Translations under genes and position numbers: made by a program
In this document: positions 1 through 12,471 of the stretch, in pieces
Numbering within the stretch: position 1 is the stretch's first letter
How the letters are laid out: the number at the start of each line of letters is the position of its first letter
The notes under the pieces: model-generated
What the model was told of the DNA's origin: nothing
Seen by the model: the letters and a program-made list of their open reading frames with translations, nothing else
The model's database searches: none
Assembly (NCBI RefSeq): GCF_945859705.1
Contig: NC_079134.1
Location: 34,114,576 to 34,178,575, forward strand
From: Episyrphus balteatus
Lineage: Eukaryota > Arthropoda > Insecta > Diptera > Syrphidae
DNA length: 64,000 nucleotides
Direction: 5' to 3'

Positions 1-401
1 AAAAAATAATAAAAGTGTAATATCTAGTTCTTGATAATGAAACCTGTTATTCTTTGTTACCCATTTACTGATTGACAAAATTGACAGTGGTTTTTTCGAA
101 ATTTAACAAATGAAGGGTAAACATTTTGTAGCTCTTCTTTTTTTTTTTTTGTTTTTTAATCTTGAGCTCTCTCAAATATTTCCTCAAAACTGCAAGACAA
201 TTTATACAGGGTGTCCCTAAAGTAATGGTTCAAAGATGAAGATACTGAAAGATCAACCTCAGAGCTTTCGGAATTTGGTCAAGTTTTTTGATTTAATACA
301 GTACTTGGGATTTTTTTTTTAATCCCTGTTTAGAATTAGTATTTTTCTTTCCCTGTCCATAATTGATACTTTTTTTGTATAGTTCTTTCACTTAAGCACT
401 G
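1..401. other. AT-rich non-coding flank, nothing recognised
   Basis: No gene is visible here. The stretch is low-complexity AT-rich DNA with poly-T runs. It ends at the left copy of the 8-bp duplication (CCTTAAAT) that flanks the next mobile element. Confidence 0.6.
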
Positions 402-638
402 CCTTAAATCAGGGGCGTATACAGGTTTGCTTCTTGGGGGGGGTCATGCCAATTTTTTTTTTTTTTTTTTCTTCAAAAGTTTTGATAGCAGGCATAAACC
501 TGAAAATGGGCTTTTTGAATTATTAAACATTAAAATTTGTGCGTCTTGCATTTCGAACCGAAAAGTTCCGAATGTAGTTCTAAAAGTAACCAAACAAAAA
601 CGTTATGAGATTCGTTTAAGTTTAGCGTTAAGCCTTAA

Positions 639-1958
639 AGCCTAGAACGCTGTTTCGTCGGTCTCCACGAGGACAACGAAATGCTTGCGAAAACTGGACC
701 GAAAAATACTCAAAAATTGCAAAACATAAATGAAATAAATTGCACGACTGGGGTCGCACGTACTTGCTCTTATGCTTAAAGTAACTATAATGTTAAAGCT
801 TTTCATTCAAGAAATTTAAAATTTGATATTTTGAAGAAATTTCATAAGTAGTATAAAAAAATTAAATCTGTTTTTATAATTAATTAAACTCCGTTTTAAA
901 TTATCTTAAAAAAAATAAAAAATATGCCATTTTATTTCTTGTATAAAAAGGTATTTTTAGAAAAAAATTTTCGAAAATTGTAGGAGCCGTTTTTTAAAAA
1001 AATAATTTTTTATATATAAAAATTTTTTAACATTTTTCAAAAAAAAAATTGTTATGCCATTTTGAAGAAATAATTAATTTACACATAAAAACTAAATTTC
1101 AAAATTTTTCATTGATTCGTTTTCAAAAAATTGATTTTTCAAAAAAAAAACCAAAAATGCGTTTTTTGAAAATTTTCTAAAATTTTAATATTATCTTTAC
1201 TTACACACTTTTGTATAAAAATTTTCATTTAAATCAGGTTAATGTTGTACGAGATATTCAGAAACGAAAAAACCGTTCTATGACAGGTACCGTTAATAAC
1301 GGTACAAAAAATATTTTTTTTATTTAAAAAGTTGGCTATTATGTGTAGTACTACACACAAAAATTTTAACCAAAATCGTTAGAGCCGTTTTTGAAAAAAA
1401 TTAACTTTTCTATTTCCGTTATATGGCAGGTACCGTTAGTTTTGGTCATAACAAAAAAATTTCAATTTCCCCTCTAGGGAATCACCAAAAACTGCTAACC
1501 ACCAAGTTTGAAGAAAATCACTTCACTCGTTTAGGCTGCAGCTCCAGATAGAGACAGACAGACAGACAGACAGAATTGCCGGACCGACTTTTTTGGCATT
1601 CTCCATCATCGTAATGTCATGTAAAATTGTTATCTCGAGTTCAATTTTTTTTACGAATCCTAAACTTGCCCTATAGTACCTATATCGCAAGTAAAAAAAG
1701 CAAACACGCATCGCAGAAAGACATGCAATGACAAAATGAACAACAAAAACAAACAAAAAAACTCAAAATGTCATTTTTCCACACACAATGAATGTCCCCG
1801 GCAATTGTTTGTGTGCGAAAAAGAAGTTTAGACTTTCAATTTCGTTGTGCCGAACAACGTACTACAGAACGAAAAGTTGAACGAAATTTTCGGGTTACCA
1901 TTTCGTTGTTTCATTTTTGTATGGGATTTTTCGTTTCTTATCAGCAGCGTACTAGGCT
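639..1958. mobile_element. piggyBac-like TTAA element nested in the hAT-like copy
   Basis: The ends are AGCCTAGAACGCTG at 639-652 and, reverse-complemented, AGCCTAGTACGCTG at 1945-1958 (13 of 14 match). Both are flanked by TTAA (635-638 and 1959-1962). TTAA duplication is the hallmark of piggyBac-type elements, and CCTAGA-like ends are also usual there. The related element at 34450-36239 lacks this block and joins the two flanks directly, which confirms it is an insertion. No transposase ORF is seen; a GTCT-type repeat (734-1698) lies inside it. Confidence 0.75.
734..1698 (-). mobile_element. (GTCT)n-containing dispersed element, copy A
   Basis: This is the reverse complement of the block at 23097-24122, colinear over about 1 kb. 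It runs from a GC-rich hairpin-like end (GACTGGGGTC around 742-751) to the other end near TATATCGCAAGT. It includes a short GACA tract at about 1550-1574. Its architecture of conserved core plus GTCY proto-microsatellite resembles the mini-me/DINE-1-type elements known from flies, but I did not compare sequences. Short ORFs in it, which give runs of SVCL, are artefacts of the tetranucleotide. Confidence 0.7.
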
Positions 1959-2358
1959 TTAACTTTGACCAATTGAGGATATCCTCTCCTAAAAATAAAA
2001 TGTACTGTACGAGTACTTCGATTGAATAATTTGCCTTAAAACAACTGTTCATTGTTTTCCGCTAGCCCAGAAAGTTAAAATAAAAATCGTTTTTACTTAA
2101 TAACAGTTTTTAACTTTTGAATTAAAAGTCTTCCTAACCTCAGGCAAACGCATCGCAAAGTTTTGTAAAAAAAATTGCATTTGAAAATATATTTTTTTTT
2201 TTAATTTTGTTTTAAAATTGTATGGGAATTTAAAATACCTCTATTAAAATAGTAAAGACAAAAAAAATAATTTTGGCTATATTTTGGAATTCGTCCGTTT
2301 TCAGGTATTAGTCAGCGGTTTACAATATAAAAAACATTCAGTTGTATTTATTAGATTA

Positions 2359-2486
2359 AGCCCTGCTTTTTCAATCGTCAGATTATCAGAAGAATAAATG
2401 TCACTATAAAAAAAAACTTTTATTCCTAGGAATAAGCTCTAACTTATCTAACTTAGGTTTATCTAACTATTCAAAAAATTAGCCCA
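2359..2486. mobile_element. Short MITE, AGCCCTG family, copy 1
   Basis: About 128 bp, starting AGCCCTGCTTTTTCAATCG and ending in an imperfect inverted version. The centre is the near-palindrome TTTATTCCTAGGAATAA. A second copy is at 6102-6223. It interrupts the hAT-like element relative to the copy at 34450. Confidence 0.65.
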
Positions 2487-3254
2487 AAGTGATATTTAAT
2501 AATAATATTTAAATTGCCTTAGATAAGGTTGCTTACATTGCTTCTATAATTGGCTGGCCATTGATGATTAACAAATCCATAGTTGTTTCAAAAAATGCAA
2601 CAGATCTAGCAAATTTAGTATGTACAAAATACTGTTATATTCTGTAAGCAAACAGAATTCACCAAATTTTATCAGACGAATGTATTGAACTGGAACATTG
2701 CAAAAAACTAAAAAGATTTGAGAAATGATATCCTTCTTTAAAATTTTGCCGATGGCCACAGAAAGCTTCCCTATTTAAAACATATTTTATTCACTTCATC
2801 ATATAAAAAAATAGAAGATATGGCTGCTTCTTTTATTTGCTGGTAAGCAGTGTCTTGCCCTTAAGATATTATTTTTGTGTACCTACCAGATTCAATTTCT
2901 TTTAAAAAGCTTTGAATATAAATAATACTTATCCGGATTTTGTTTCCATACAAAACTCTACAGCACAGCTCAACTAATATTATCGAACGAATCAAAATAA
3001 TCCTAATCCAGCATAGCGTTCGCTAAAAATATGACCACATCCCCAAAATAATATGGTAAAAAAGTTTGTTTGAATACCAAAAATTTTTTTTACTTTTAAT
3101 TTTCGTTCATGTTCTAAAACTTCAACATTTTGAAAATAATATTACTCAAGAGATTTCAGTATCACATAACAAACTCTTTTTTAAGTTCTGAGTTCTTGGG
3201 GGGGGGTCATGACCCCGTGACCCCCCCCCCCTTGTATACGCCGTTGCCTTAAAT

Positions 3255-4979
3255 TTGGGAAGAATACATTTGTTTTATTTTTTCTTATTGAAAAAGCAAT
3301 TTATTATTATCGATTTGACGTATGTCACAAATGTGTACAAACTAAAAACAAGCTCACAAAAATATTTCAAAATTTAAATTATATTCATCGGAAATTAATT
3401 TTTCAAATATTTTATCCTTAAACAACCGGACATTAAACAAAAAAAAATAAAGCGCTACCATAAAATGAAAGAGAAGAAAATTAAAGCAAAAAAAAAATGG
3501 CGCCCAATTGAAAGACAAATTTTATCTGAGCACGCAAACGAAGTTAATTAAATTTGGCAACGCTTTTAATGGCTTTTTGGTTCCTTTTTACTTTTTTTTT
3601 TTTGTATTCATGCACTTCAGTATTGATTTATTTTCATGATATATAATAGGGGCGGCAAAATATTTGACCAAACACTATAAGAACAGTATAAAAGCTTTAA
3701 CCAGCAATTAGGTTCTTTACTTAGTTATAAGGAGAAGAAAAAAAAAGAAGAAGAAAATGTGTTTACAGTGATGATTATGATGATGATGATGTTGTAGTTA
3801 AAGTCTAAATGAACAAAAAAGGACACCAATTTTCCACACGATTGGCCATTGTGTTAACAACGTGTCAATGTTTTCTCAAGGCATTTTTTCGGCAAGAAAA
3901 TGAGGGTCAAGTGAAGCAGCTTTAGTAGTTTATCAACAAGGATCAAAATTAAGGCTCACACAAAAGCCTATAAAAATATATAATTTGAGAAGATTTATTA
4001 ATAGGGGATGTAGAAGATTTTTTGTCCTCATAGAACATCTGGATAAGGATATTTCAGGATCATCTTCAAATGAAAATAGAAGACGAAAAAAAGAACCACT
4101 AATAAGAAGAATGATGAATGAGGGAAACAGCTGATAAATATGTGAAGAACACAACGACTCACGACGATGACGAAGAAAATGTGTTTGAAAATAATTTATT
4201 TATTGAACTTGTTGAGTGTGGATTTTTTTCGTTTCCTTTTGTGATGATTATTATCAAAGTTGTAGAGGGCGATTGGGGTGTGTTGGATTTTAGCATTATT
4301 TTTATACCTCTTGAGCAATCTTCGAAGGCATGTTTGAATTCAACAGTAAAATTGACTCTTATTTCACTTATTTTCGTACTTTTATCTCTTATGTGCGGGT
4401 TTATTTAATAGAATATCAAATGATTCTAAAAATATTGATTTAAAAATGTCTGAGTGAAGATATACTGGTTTAAAATTCCATCAGAAAATTTGGATTTAAA
4501 TAAGTCATTAAGGGTTTCGGAGAGTAAATTTTCTATGCATTGATTATATTTTTGCATGAATGATCAAAGGAAATGCTAATCAGTTATATATTTTTGAAAT
4601 GAGTTTGAAAAAAAATATAAGAGGAATATTGTGAAGTCATCTTAAGGTCTTCTTTGGTAACAGATGAAATATTAAGAGGTAGGTATGCCAGGAGAGAAGA
4701 GGGAATAAATTTAATATATTGGACAGCTTAGGTTAAAATTAAATAAATAGGGTTAAATAAATAGGGTCTCCACGAGTCCCGTCCCCTACTTTTGTATATC
4801 CTAGTGATATCTCGAGCTGTTCTGATTCCATTAAATCACTTAAGAGAATAAAGTATAAGAAGGAGAACTTGTGAAATTCCAAATGTGAAGATTTATAGGG
4901 GGCGCTAATTTCGATGAGCTCCACTAAGAGAAAAAATTGTAATATGCCCACTTTTGATTCTAAAACAAACAAAAAAAAT
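3255..4979. other. Non-coding, no gene recognised
   Basis: AT-rich sequence with a short GATGAT repeat near 3768-3792. Small ORFs here (for example around 4118-4408) have no recognisable domain and are not called. Confidence 0.5.
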
Positions 4980-5803
4980 CATGTGTGCAATTCACACGTG
5001 GTTGAAGTGAAACCTCAAAAATCATTTAAAAAAAATCGAAAAATTATAACTTTTTTTATTCCATCACTTTTTTTATATGACAACCTACAATCAATTTTAT
5101 ACCATCTGAAAGCTTATTGTTTCAGCTCAAAATATTTATATCGACCATGTCTATACAACATCTACAAAAAGAGCTAGAATTTTTTTAACCCAATTAGTTT
5201 TCATAAAAAAAGCAAAACAATCAGTCTCTTTTCTCTTCTAACGCCATTAAATCCATTTTTTAAAAGACAACCTATAATAAATTTTATATCATCATTATTT
5301 CACCTTTTATATGACACTTCAATCATATTTCTACCATGCCTACAAAAAAAGTAAGAATTTTTTAAAACCAACCATGTCGAAATTTCAAACTGAGATTACG
5401 GTACTTCCTAAACTGGTAGCTGGTCATCGGCAACAAATCTTCACAGGTGTTTTGAGGTATTTTTCAAGTTTTTCAATTAAAGATTTTATAACTTGTAGAG
5501 CAGGTAGGTACCGTTATGTGTGATATATTAAATGAAAGGTAATATTATTAGCATGAGTATTAAAGTATTTGTTATGTGCTCTAGATCAAAAGATATAACA
5601 TGTTTAGAAAAAGAACATTTTTTCACCGTTATCTCAGAATTTTGAATATGAAATTAATTGAAATTTTGCACAAACATAATTTATTCAATTACCTATCTAC
5701 TGTATAAATTTCATTCATCTATCTATTAGAACAAAAAAGTTATGATCAATTGATTTTTCTACTACGATACTAAAGAAGTTTTCACTTCAAAAACAACCTT
5801 TCA
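4980..5803 (+). repeat. Dispersed repeat, copy 1 (CATGTGTGCAATTCACACG family)
   Basis: Starts with the near-palindrome ATGTGTGCAATTCACACGTG and ends near GTTTTCACTTCAAAAA. The same order of blocks recurs at 38234-38727 in the same orientation, including GAAAGCTTATTGTTTCA, ACCATGTCGAAATTTCAAAC and CTCTAGATCAAAAGATATAAC. This copy has an internal partial duplication (about 5060-5180 versus 5262-5375). No coding capacity or clear terminal repeats are seen. Confidence 0.65.
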
Positions 5804-8704
5804 CCAAACATCTCTAAATTAAATTTGAAACATTGTTAAAATTTGAAGAATGTTAAAATTGTAGTCAGACTTCAACTAAAATCATTATAATATTAGGGCA
5901 CATTTTTCACATCAAATAGGCACTAAAAATGACTTAAAAGTTAAAATGTTGATTTTCTTAGTACATTAAAACCCTCTTAAGTGCTTACCAACTTACTTTT
6001 AAAATTAAAAAACGTACAACAATGTGCTATAATGTATAATTATTTTTAAAGCTGATAATTTATTTATTATTACTTTGTTTTCTGAACCAAGTTGTTTCAT
6101 TAAGCCCTGATTTTTCAATCGTCAGTTAGACTATCAGAAGAATAAATGTCAATATAAAAAAAACTTTTATTCCTAGGAATAAGCTCTAACTGAGGTTTAT
6201 CTGACTATTGAAAAATTGGCCCTAAATAGTTTTTATTGATTGAATTTTAAAGATTAAATTGAGAAAAACAGACATTTTTTGTTTTTTAATTGATTTTGTA
6301 TACAATTTTGCAATGTTAAGGATATTTTGTTATTATTATTCAATGGCCTGGTAAGTTTTAGTGAAATACTAAAAACCTCATTAATTAATAAAAAAATATC
6401 ATAGTTTCTAAGAATTAAAAAAAAAACTCGAAGATACTTTCATCATGGAAAACCCTTTTTTGTATTAGGTATTAAAGTTTTGTATTCACATTTTTTTAAC
6501 TATATTGGTACCTAATTAAAGTCATCGGTATGAAAAAAAATAAATTCTTTTCTTAAAATATTATATTAATCTCGCCTATCGATATCCATATAAAATTTTT
6601 TTACCAAAATCACTTTTAAGATTTAAAAATACACTCAGTAAATACCGTTTTTTAAAATCGCCAACAAACGTGACACAAGAAACCACAAGAAAAACTAATT
6701 TTACTCAACAATGCAATTGCAGTTCAAATTTTCAAATCGTTTTTTTTTTTACAAAATTCGATTCCCAATCGATTCCGCAGTCTTTTTTTTAATGTTTTCT
6801 TTTTTCACAGTTTAAACCAGTTTAAAATAAACGATGCTTTTATCGTCTTTAAAAAAATCATTCGGAAAAATTTTTTAATCAAAGTGATTTTGGTCGGTTT
6901 TAAAATGTTTTTTTTTGCCTTAAAGTAGAAGATGCAAAACAGTTTTATTTTCTTTTTTAACAATGCAACTTTTTAAGTTAAATCAATGAGTTTACGCCTG
7001 AAGTGTACAAGTTAAAAAACTTACTAAGGAGTTTATATAATATTGAAAAACCAAAACTACCCATTTAAAACATGAGTCAGAAGTGTGTAGATGTTCAACC
7101 TATTAAATAAAGCAGGTACCTATATCAGAAAAACAAACATAATTAAAAAAAATCTAAGAATTTCAATCATTCTTCGAAAAAAAAAAATAACACAAACCTC
7201 AAATAAATTGAAGTGCATTGAGTCAAATACGATAAGAATATTCTTTGTGGTTCAAAGATCTTTTCTGTTCAATAAGTATTGGTTTAAATTAATTCTAAGA
7301 ATGAAATTGAATAATCAAGAAAGTACCTAGGTAATATTGAAATTCCTTGAATTAAAATTGGAAAAAAAACCAAAGATAACGAAATGCAAATGATAATAAT
7401 AAAAAAAAAGTGAACGCATGTAGAGGATTTACGTTCAGTGACTTTTGATAGATAAGCTTTAATAAGAATTTAAATGTAATAAAATAGGGTAAGAATGAAG
7501 CCGAAATGTCTGTCAACATCCGTAAGGAAATGAAATTTTGACGTCAAAAAACGTAAAAAAAAAAACATTTATGCTCTCCGAATGAAACTTTTGAACTAAC
7601 GTTTATTTTTGATAATAAATAAAAATCGAAAGTCTTCCTTATCAAGATAATCTTTTTGCATTCAATGTGTCGCAGTTTTTCCAATGCCTGCTTTACTTTA
7701 CTTTATCTCACTGTGAAAATCACAACCATTGTCAGTCCAAAGTGCATAAAGATGTCTCTGATAGTTCCTGTCACTTTATCTACATAATATTCTAATTCGA
7801 TCAATTTGTTCCATTTGTTTCTCATTTATTTTTTTGCTATATTGACCCTGCCTTGTGCTTTTATTTTCTAATAAAGTAATCAACCCAACGCCAATCAATG
7901 TCGATTTCTTCTTCTTATTCTTTTCTTTCAAACAAAAGTCTAAGACATTTTATTTTGGATTTCGATTAATCTGATTTCTATTACTCTTCAAAGATACATT
8001 TATGCATGTAGATACAATTGTAGATATGTATTTTATCTGTGTCTATCTCTATTCATTTGCCTTTCAAAGACTCTAATGTCTTTCCGATATTAGATAGATG
8101 GTCGTAAATCACAAGTAGACGGACGACGAAGACGACTCACATCACCGAATAGGTAGGTAAAAAGAGTTCCGAATTCTCGAGATGCTTTTAAATTTGCCAT
8201 AGAACATCAATAAATAAAATTAAATAAAAGCCTGTGTTTTAGGTTCAATTTTTATTTTGTTTTATTGAATTCAATCGACTTCTGGATTTTATTGCAGACA
8301 GAAAACAAAAAAATTAAATCAAGTTTACAACAATTAATTTTCATACATAAATATTTTGATTGAGAATTGATAAATTCAACAAGAAATGTACAGAACAAAC
8401 AATATTATTTATGGTGTATTTTTGTACTAAATAAAAATATGTTTGTATCTCTACCTACAACCTAAATGTCTTGATGATTTATCTTTCCACGGGGCACCTG
8501 CTTTTTTGTTTGTTATTTTAAATCTTGAAGGCAACGGAGCTAATGGAATAATTCTTTTTTGCCAACAGACAAAAATTATGGTTTGTTTAAAAGTGTTTTT
8601 AAGAAACAGAAATTTTTTAAAGGCCTATTTTGGATGAAAGAAATAATATTTTTTGTTTAATAGGTTTTATAAATACAACTCAATGTGAAGACATAGTTTT
8701 TATA
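5804..8704. other. Non-coding, one MITE, no gene recognised
   Basis: Apart from the MITE at 6102-6223, this is AT-rich unique-looking sequence. The part from about 7640 to 8165 is less homopolymeric than its surroundings and could hold regulatory sequence, but no motif supports a specific call. Confidence 0.45.
6102..6223. mobile_element. Short MITE, AGCCCTG family, copy 2
   Basis: About 122 bp, starting AGCCCTGATTTTTCAATCG and ending CAATAGTCAG-type sequence in inverse. It shares the central TTTATTCCTAGGAATAA with copy 1 at 2359-2486. The flanking sequence is TAA-like at both sides, so a 2-3 bp target duplication is possible. Confidence 0.65.
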
Positions 8705-10192
8705 CACTGCCGCTCATCTGAATAGGTTCACATTTTAGTTCATTTAACATTTGGCCTGTCTTGGTATTTAATGCAATGGCACATCTTTTTTATGTTTGTA
8801 ACGAGAGAACATCTTTATGCGCTTAGTTTAGGAGAAAAAAAAATTGTCTTGGGGCATACCGTTCTTCTCACACGGTAGCTAGACCAAATCTAGTCATAAA
8901 ATCAAGCATATTTTTTGGCTCATCTGAATAGGTTCAAAAGCAAAAATGTTAATAAATGATGAGTTGCATGGGTCTGTTGGACTCAAAATTGTGTCTGTCA
9001 ATAAATCTGATTGTGTATAGCCTGTAAGGATGAAAACGGGTCGTGAAAAATCTTTAGGCGCGGAAAAAATTTGGAAAATAAAAGAAGAATTTGAATTAGA
9101 CTGAAACCAACGATGCATTGGGACAAAAACAAACACAAGTTAAAATTTAGTAAGCAGTTATTTGCGCAATATCCAAGGGTATAGAAACAACATTAAAAGT
9201 CGATGTAACTCAGTCACAACATGGGCCGATAGATGTGCAATGATCAGAATAGCATGACTTCGAGCTAAAAATTAAGCTGAAAACCGGTATAAAATGCAGT
9301 TTAACGACGGCAAAACGGGTTGTCGGAAGTGGTAAACATTTGAGGAGAACAAAACCTCGCAAAAATTACCACTTTACAAACCACGAACAGAAACTCACCT
9401 CCAATAGTAAAAAAAACTCTGTTTGAAATTGCAGATAAAAAGTTTTGTATGAGGAAATAGCAAATTCGACTTTCACGACAATTTTTTTTTTTATTGGAGG
9501 TGAGTTTCTGTTCGTGGTTTGTAAAGTGGTAATTTTTGCGAGGTTTTGTTCTCCTCAAATGTTTACCACTTCCGACAACCCGTTTTGCCGTCGTTAAACT
9601 GCATTTTATACCGGTTTTCAGCTTAATTTTTAGCTCGAAGTCATGCTATTCTGATCATTGCACATCTATCGGCCCATGTTGTGACTGAGTTACATCGACT
9701 TTTAATGTTGTTTCTATACCCTTGGATATTGCGCAAATAACTGCTTACTAAATTTTAACTTGTGTTTGTTTTTGTCCCAATGCATCGTTGGTTTCAGTCT
9801 AATTCAAATTCTTCTTTTATTTTCCAAATTTTTTCCGCGCCTAAAGATTTTTCACGACCCGTTTTCATCCTTACAGGCTATACACAATCAGATTTATTGA
9901 CAGACACAATTTTGAGTCCAACAGACCCATGCAACTCATCATTTATTAACATTTTTGCTTTTGAACCTATTCAGATGAGCCAAAAAATATGCTTGATTTT
10001 ATGACTAGATTTGGTCTAGCTACCGTGTGAGAAGAACGGTATGCCCCAAGACAATTTTTTTTCTCCTAAACTAAGCGCATAAAGATGTTCTCTCGTTACA
10101 TACATACAAAAGATGTGCCATTGCATTAAATACCAAGACAGGCCAAATGTAAAATGAACTAAAATGTGAACCTATTCAGATGAGCGGCAGTG
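8705..10192. mobile_element. Tc1-like fold-back element: about 700-bp-arm palindrome
   Basis: The left arm (8705-9406) and right arm (9492-10192) are almost perfect reverse complements around an 85-bp loop. TA flanks both ends (8703-8704, 10193-10194), as for Tc1/mariner insertions. The end motif GCTCATCTGAATAGGTTCA occurs at the tip and again about 205 bp inside (near 8919), the IR/DR layout known from Tc1-like transposons. Read outward-in, each arm carries broken reading frames resembling the N-terminal DNA-binding part of a Tc1-like transposase: a KSL...IKEEFEL segment, then SSYLRN, then LRRTKPRKNYHF. The element is best read as two head-to-head copies of a Tc1 5' half. The identical 80-aa ORFs at 8894-9136 (minus) and 9762-10004 (plus) are shadows of this. 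Confidence 0.85.
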
Positions 10193-10269
10193 TACAAACT
10201 AAGTAACCCATTTCAAGTGCATCGAAAACTTTTGGAAAATGTGTTTAATATTTCTTATAAACCTGACAA

Positions 10270-11526
10270 GACTAAATTTTAGGGCCCCTTTGATATTTGG
10301 GGGCCCCCCAAAAAAGTACGTATGCACCATACATTTTTTTGTATGGCTTAGTTATTTTTAGGTTTATTTTAATGTTTTAATTAGTTCGTAATGCACTTTG
10401 TTATACTTACTTAAAATTTCTATCATAAAAGCAGTAAATACTTGTACTAAATACTGTACTAGATACTGTACAAAATTAAATATTTAGAGACCCCTAAAAT
10501 AACAATTTTTTTAGCTTAGAATTGATAGATCTTGGGGCCTCTGTTCTGAAGTAATATGTACACATTTGATTTTCCATCATCAAACATAGTTTATTTCTTT
10601 TGGGGCCCCTGAAAAATTATTTTTTGGGCCTCAAAATTAAGTGCTTAGGGGCCCCTAAAATATAGTATAATTTTTTGGAGCCAAGAATTAATAGGTATTG
10701 GGGCCTCTGTTCTGAAGTAATATTAGGAATTCCACCAATAACGTAATGTTTTTATTTTGGCCCCTGATGTATTTATGTTGGGGCCCCTGAATTGATATTT
10801 AATTTTCCATTTGATTGTTTTGAACCACTGAAGTAATAGCTTTTGAGGATCCCCAAATAATATTTGTCATGCCATCAGAAAATTTGATGAATATTTTTGG
10901 GCACCTTAGTAATAGATTTTGGGGCCCCCAAATTAATATTTGATTGCCTCTCAACTAACGGGGTTCCTGAAAAATTATTTTTTGGGACCCTTGATATAAT
11001 ATTTTTTGAGCCGCGAAGTCATATTTTTTGGGGCTCCTATAGTAATATTTAGTAGTCCATCAACAAATGTAATTTAATTTAAAAAACAATTTTTTTAATT
11101 TAATTTTTTTTTGACGCCCTGAAGTAAAGGCTTTTGGGGCCCCTGGCCTGAAGTTGTTTTTTGCTTTTTTGGGGCCCTTTATGTATTATTTGTGGTTGCA
11201 AGGATTTTTCAAGTAATATTTTTTGGGGCCCTAAGATAAAATTATAATTTTTCTTTTAAAAAAGCAGTTTATTTTTTTGGGGCCCCTTGGGTAGCCTTTT
11301 TATTAAATCAATATATATTATGTGGGTATCAATGCATTATACATTACACTGAATGACATAATTTGTCTCCCTTGTATCCGAAGTGATTCAAATACGTTTT
11401 TATTTACTTCGTAATTCAATTTATGCTAACAGTTTCCTTCTCTGCATTGTCTCCAGTGGGGGCCCTGGGGTCGGTCGGGGGCCCCGGGGCGCCGCCCCGC
11501 TTGCCCCAAGGGAGTGTACGCCCCTG
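10270..11526. repeat. Degenerate array of GGGGCCCC units, right end of a transposon
   Basis: At least a dozen diverged units of the type TTTTGGGGCCCCTGAAGTA are spaced about 50-120 bp apart (for example near 10283, 10598, 10646, 10780, 10919, 11133, 11168, 11222, 11277). The block finishes in a very GC-rich segment (about 11455-11510) and the terminus GTGTACGCCCCTG at 11514-11526. Reverse-complemented, that terminus reads CAGGGGCGTACAC, like the CAGGGGCGTATAC end at 410. No matching left terminus or clear target duplication was found, so the element may be truncated. Confidence 0.6.
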
Positions 11527-11731
11527 CTGACAATAATTAGCTAGCTAAAAACGCGTTTCTCTTCAAGATCAATTAAATTTTAAAATTGAATTAAAATTCA
11601 TAAAATCCACTAAATATAAGCAAACAATAATGAAATTCATTCTTTTTTACTTTTCTTCTTTTTTATTGACAATTAATAAGATCAATAAAACTTAATTTTT
11701 TTGCACTTGACAGTTACATCTCAAAATTATA

Positions 11732-12382
11732 ACACTGGTTTACAAAGGTTTTGTTGCCGAAACAAAAATATACTTTTCTGAAGGTTTTCAGTGTGTTGAA
11801 CTCGAATCCGAAGTCATAAACAACTAATCAGCTCCCGTTTTTGAGATATTACCGTTAGAAAATGCAAAAAAACGTTTTTTTGATTTCTTCGGACCTTATT
11901 CTTTTGTATAAGGAAAATTGTTTGAGAATATTTAGTAACGGTTTCTATAAAAACTGTTTTCCATCTTTCGATAACTGTTTAAATCTTTTCAATATCTTTT
12001 GTATTGCCCGAGATATCTTAAAATTAAGTAAGTGGGTTTTTCTTCATATATCATAAAGGAGATAATGACGTCATAAAATTTATAAAAATACCAAACAACT
12101 GAGGATATCTCGGGCAATAAAAAAGATATCGGAAAGATTTAAACAGATTTAAAAAGGTGATAAATAGTTCTTATAAAAACCGTTACTAAATATGCTCAAA
12201 CAATTTTCCTTATATAAAAAAATAAGGTCCGAAGTACTGCATACTCTAACGGTAATATTTCAAAAACGGGAGCTGATTAATTTTTTTTGACTTCGGATTC
12301 GAGTTCAGCACACTGAAAACCTTCAGAAAAGTATAATTTTGTTTCGGCAACAAAAAAAAAGTTTAATTTTGTTAACCAGTGT
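11732..12382. mobile_element. Fold-back element with about 290-bp arms
   Basis: The left end ACACTGGTTTAC (11732) and the reverse complement of the right end ACACTGGTTAAC (to 12382) open two long imperfect arms, about 11732-12021 and 12101-12382. They share GAACTCGAATCCGAAGTCA, AAACGGGAGCTGATTA-type and GCCCGAGATATC segments in inverse order. No coding capacity is visible; the ORF at 11862-12056 is incidental. Confidence 0.75.
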
Positions 12383-12471
12383 AATTAACCCTCTGTAGGC
12401 ACACCTCTTTTTTGTGACGTGATAGGCACACGGGTGCGAATTTGGTTTATACTTTTTCATGTCGCTAGAAC

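Larger units (their letters stand above)
410..3246 (-). mobile_element. hAT-like non-autonomous element, copy 1, with nested insertions
   Basis: The left end reads CAGGGGCGTATACAGG and the reverse complement of the right end reads CAACGGCGTATACAAGG, so the termini are imperfect inverted repeats. The 8-mer CCTTAAAT lies directly outside both ends (402-409 and 3247-3254), a target duplication of the length typical of hAT elements. Runs of G or C lie just inside each end, beside GGTCATGACC-like sequence. A second copy in the opposite orientation lies at 34450-36239; comparing the two shows which internal parts are later insertions (639-1958 and 2359-2486). No transposase is visible. The hAT assignment rests on duplication length and end structure only. 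Confidence 0.75.

Noticed and set aside
427..645. 72-aa ORF starting MLLGGGHANFFFFF
   Set aside because: It is the G-run and T-run end of a transposon translated; no coding signature.
8894..10004. Two identical 80-aa ORFs (MFVFVPMHRWFQ...) on opposite strands
   Set aside because: They are mirror images produced by the palindrome and lie antisense to the transposase remnants, so not genes.
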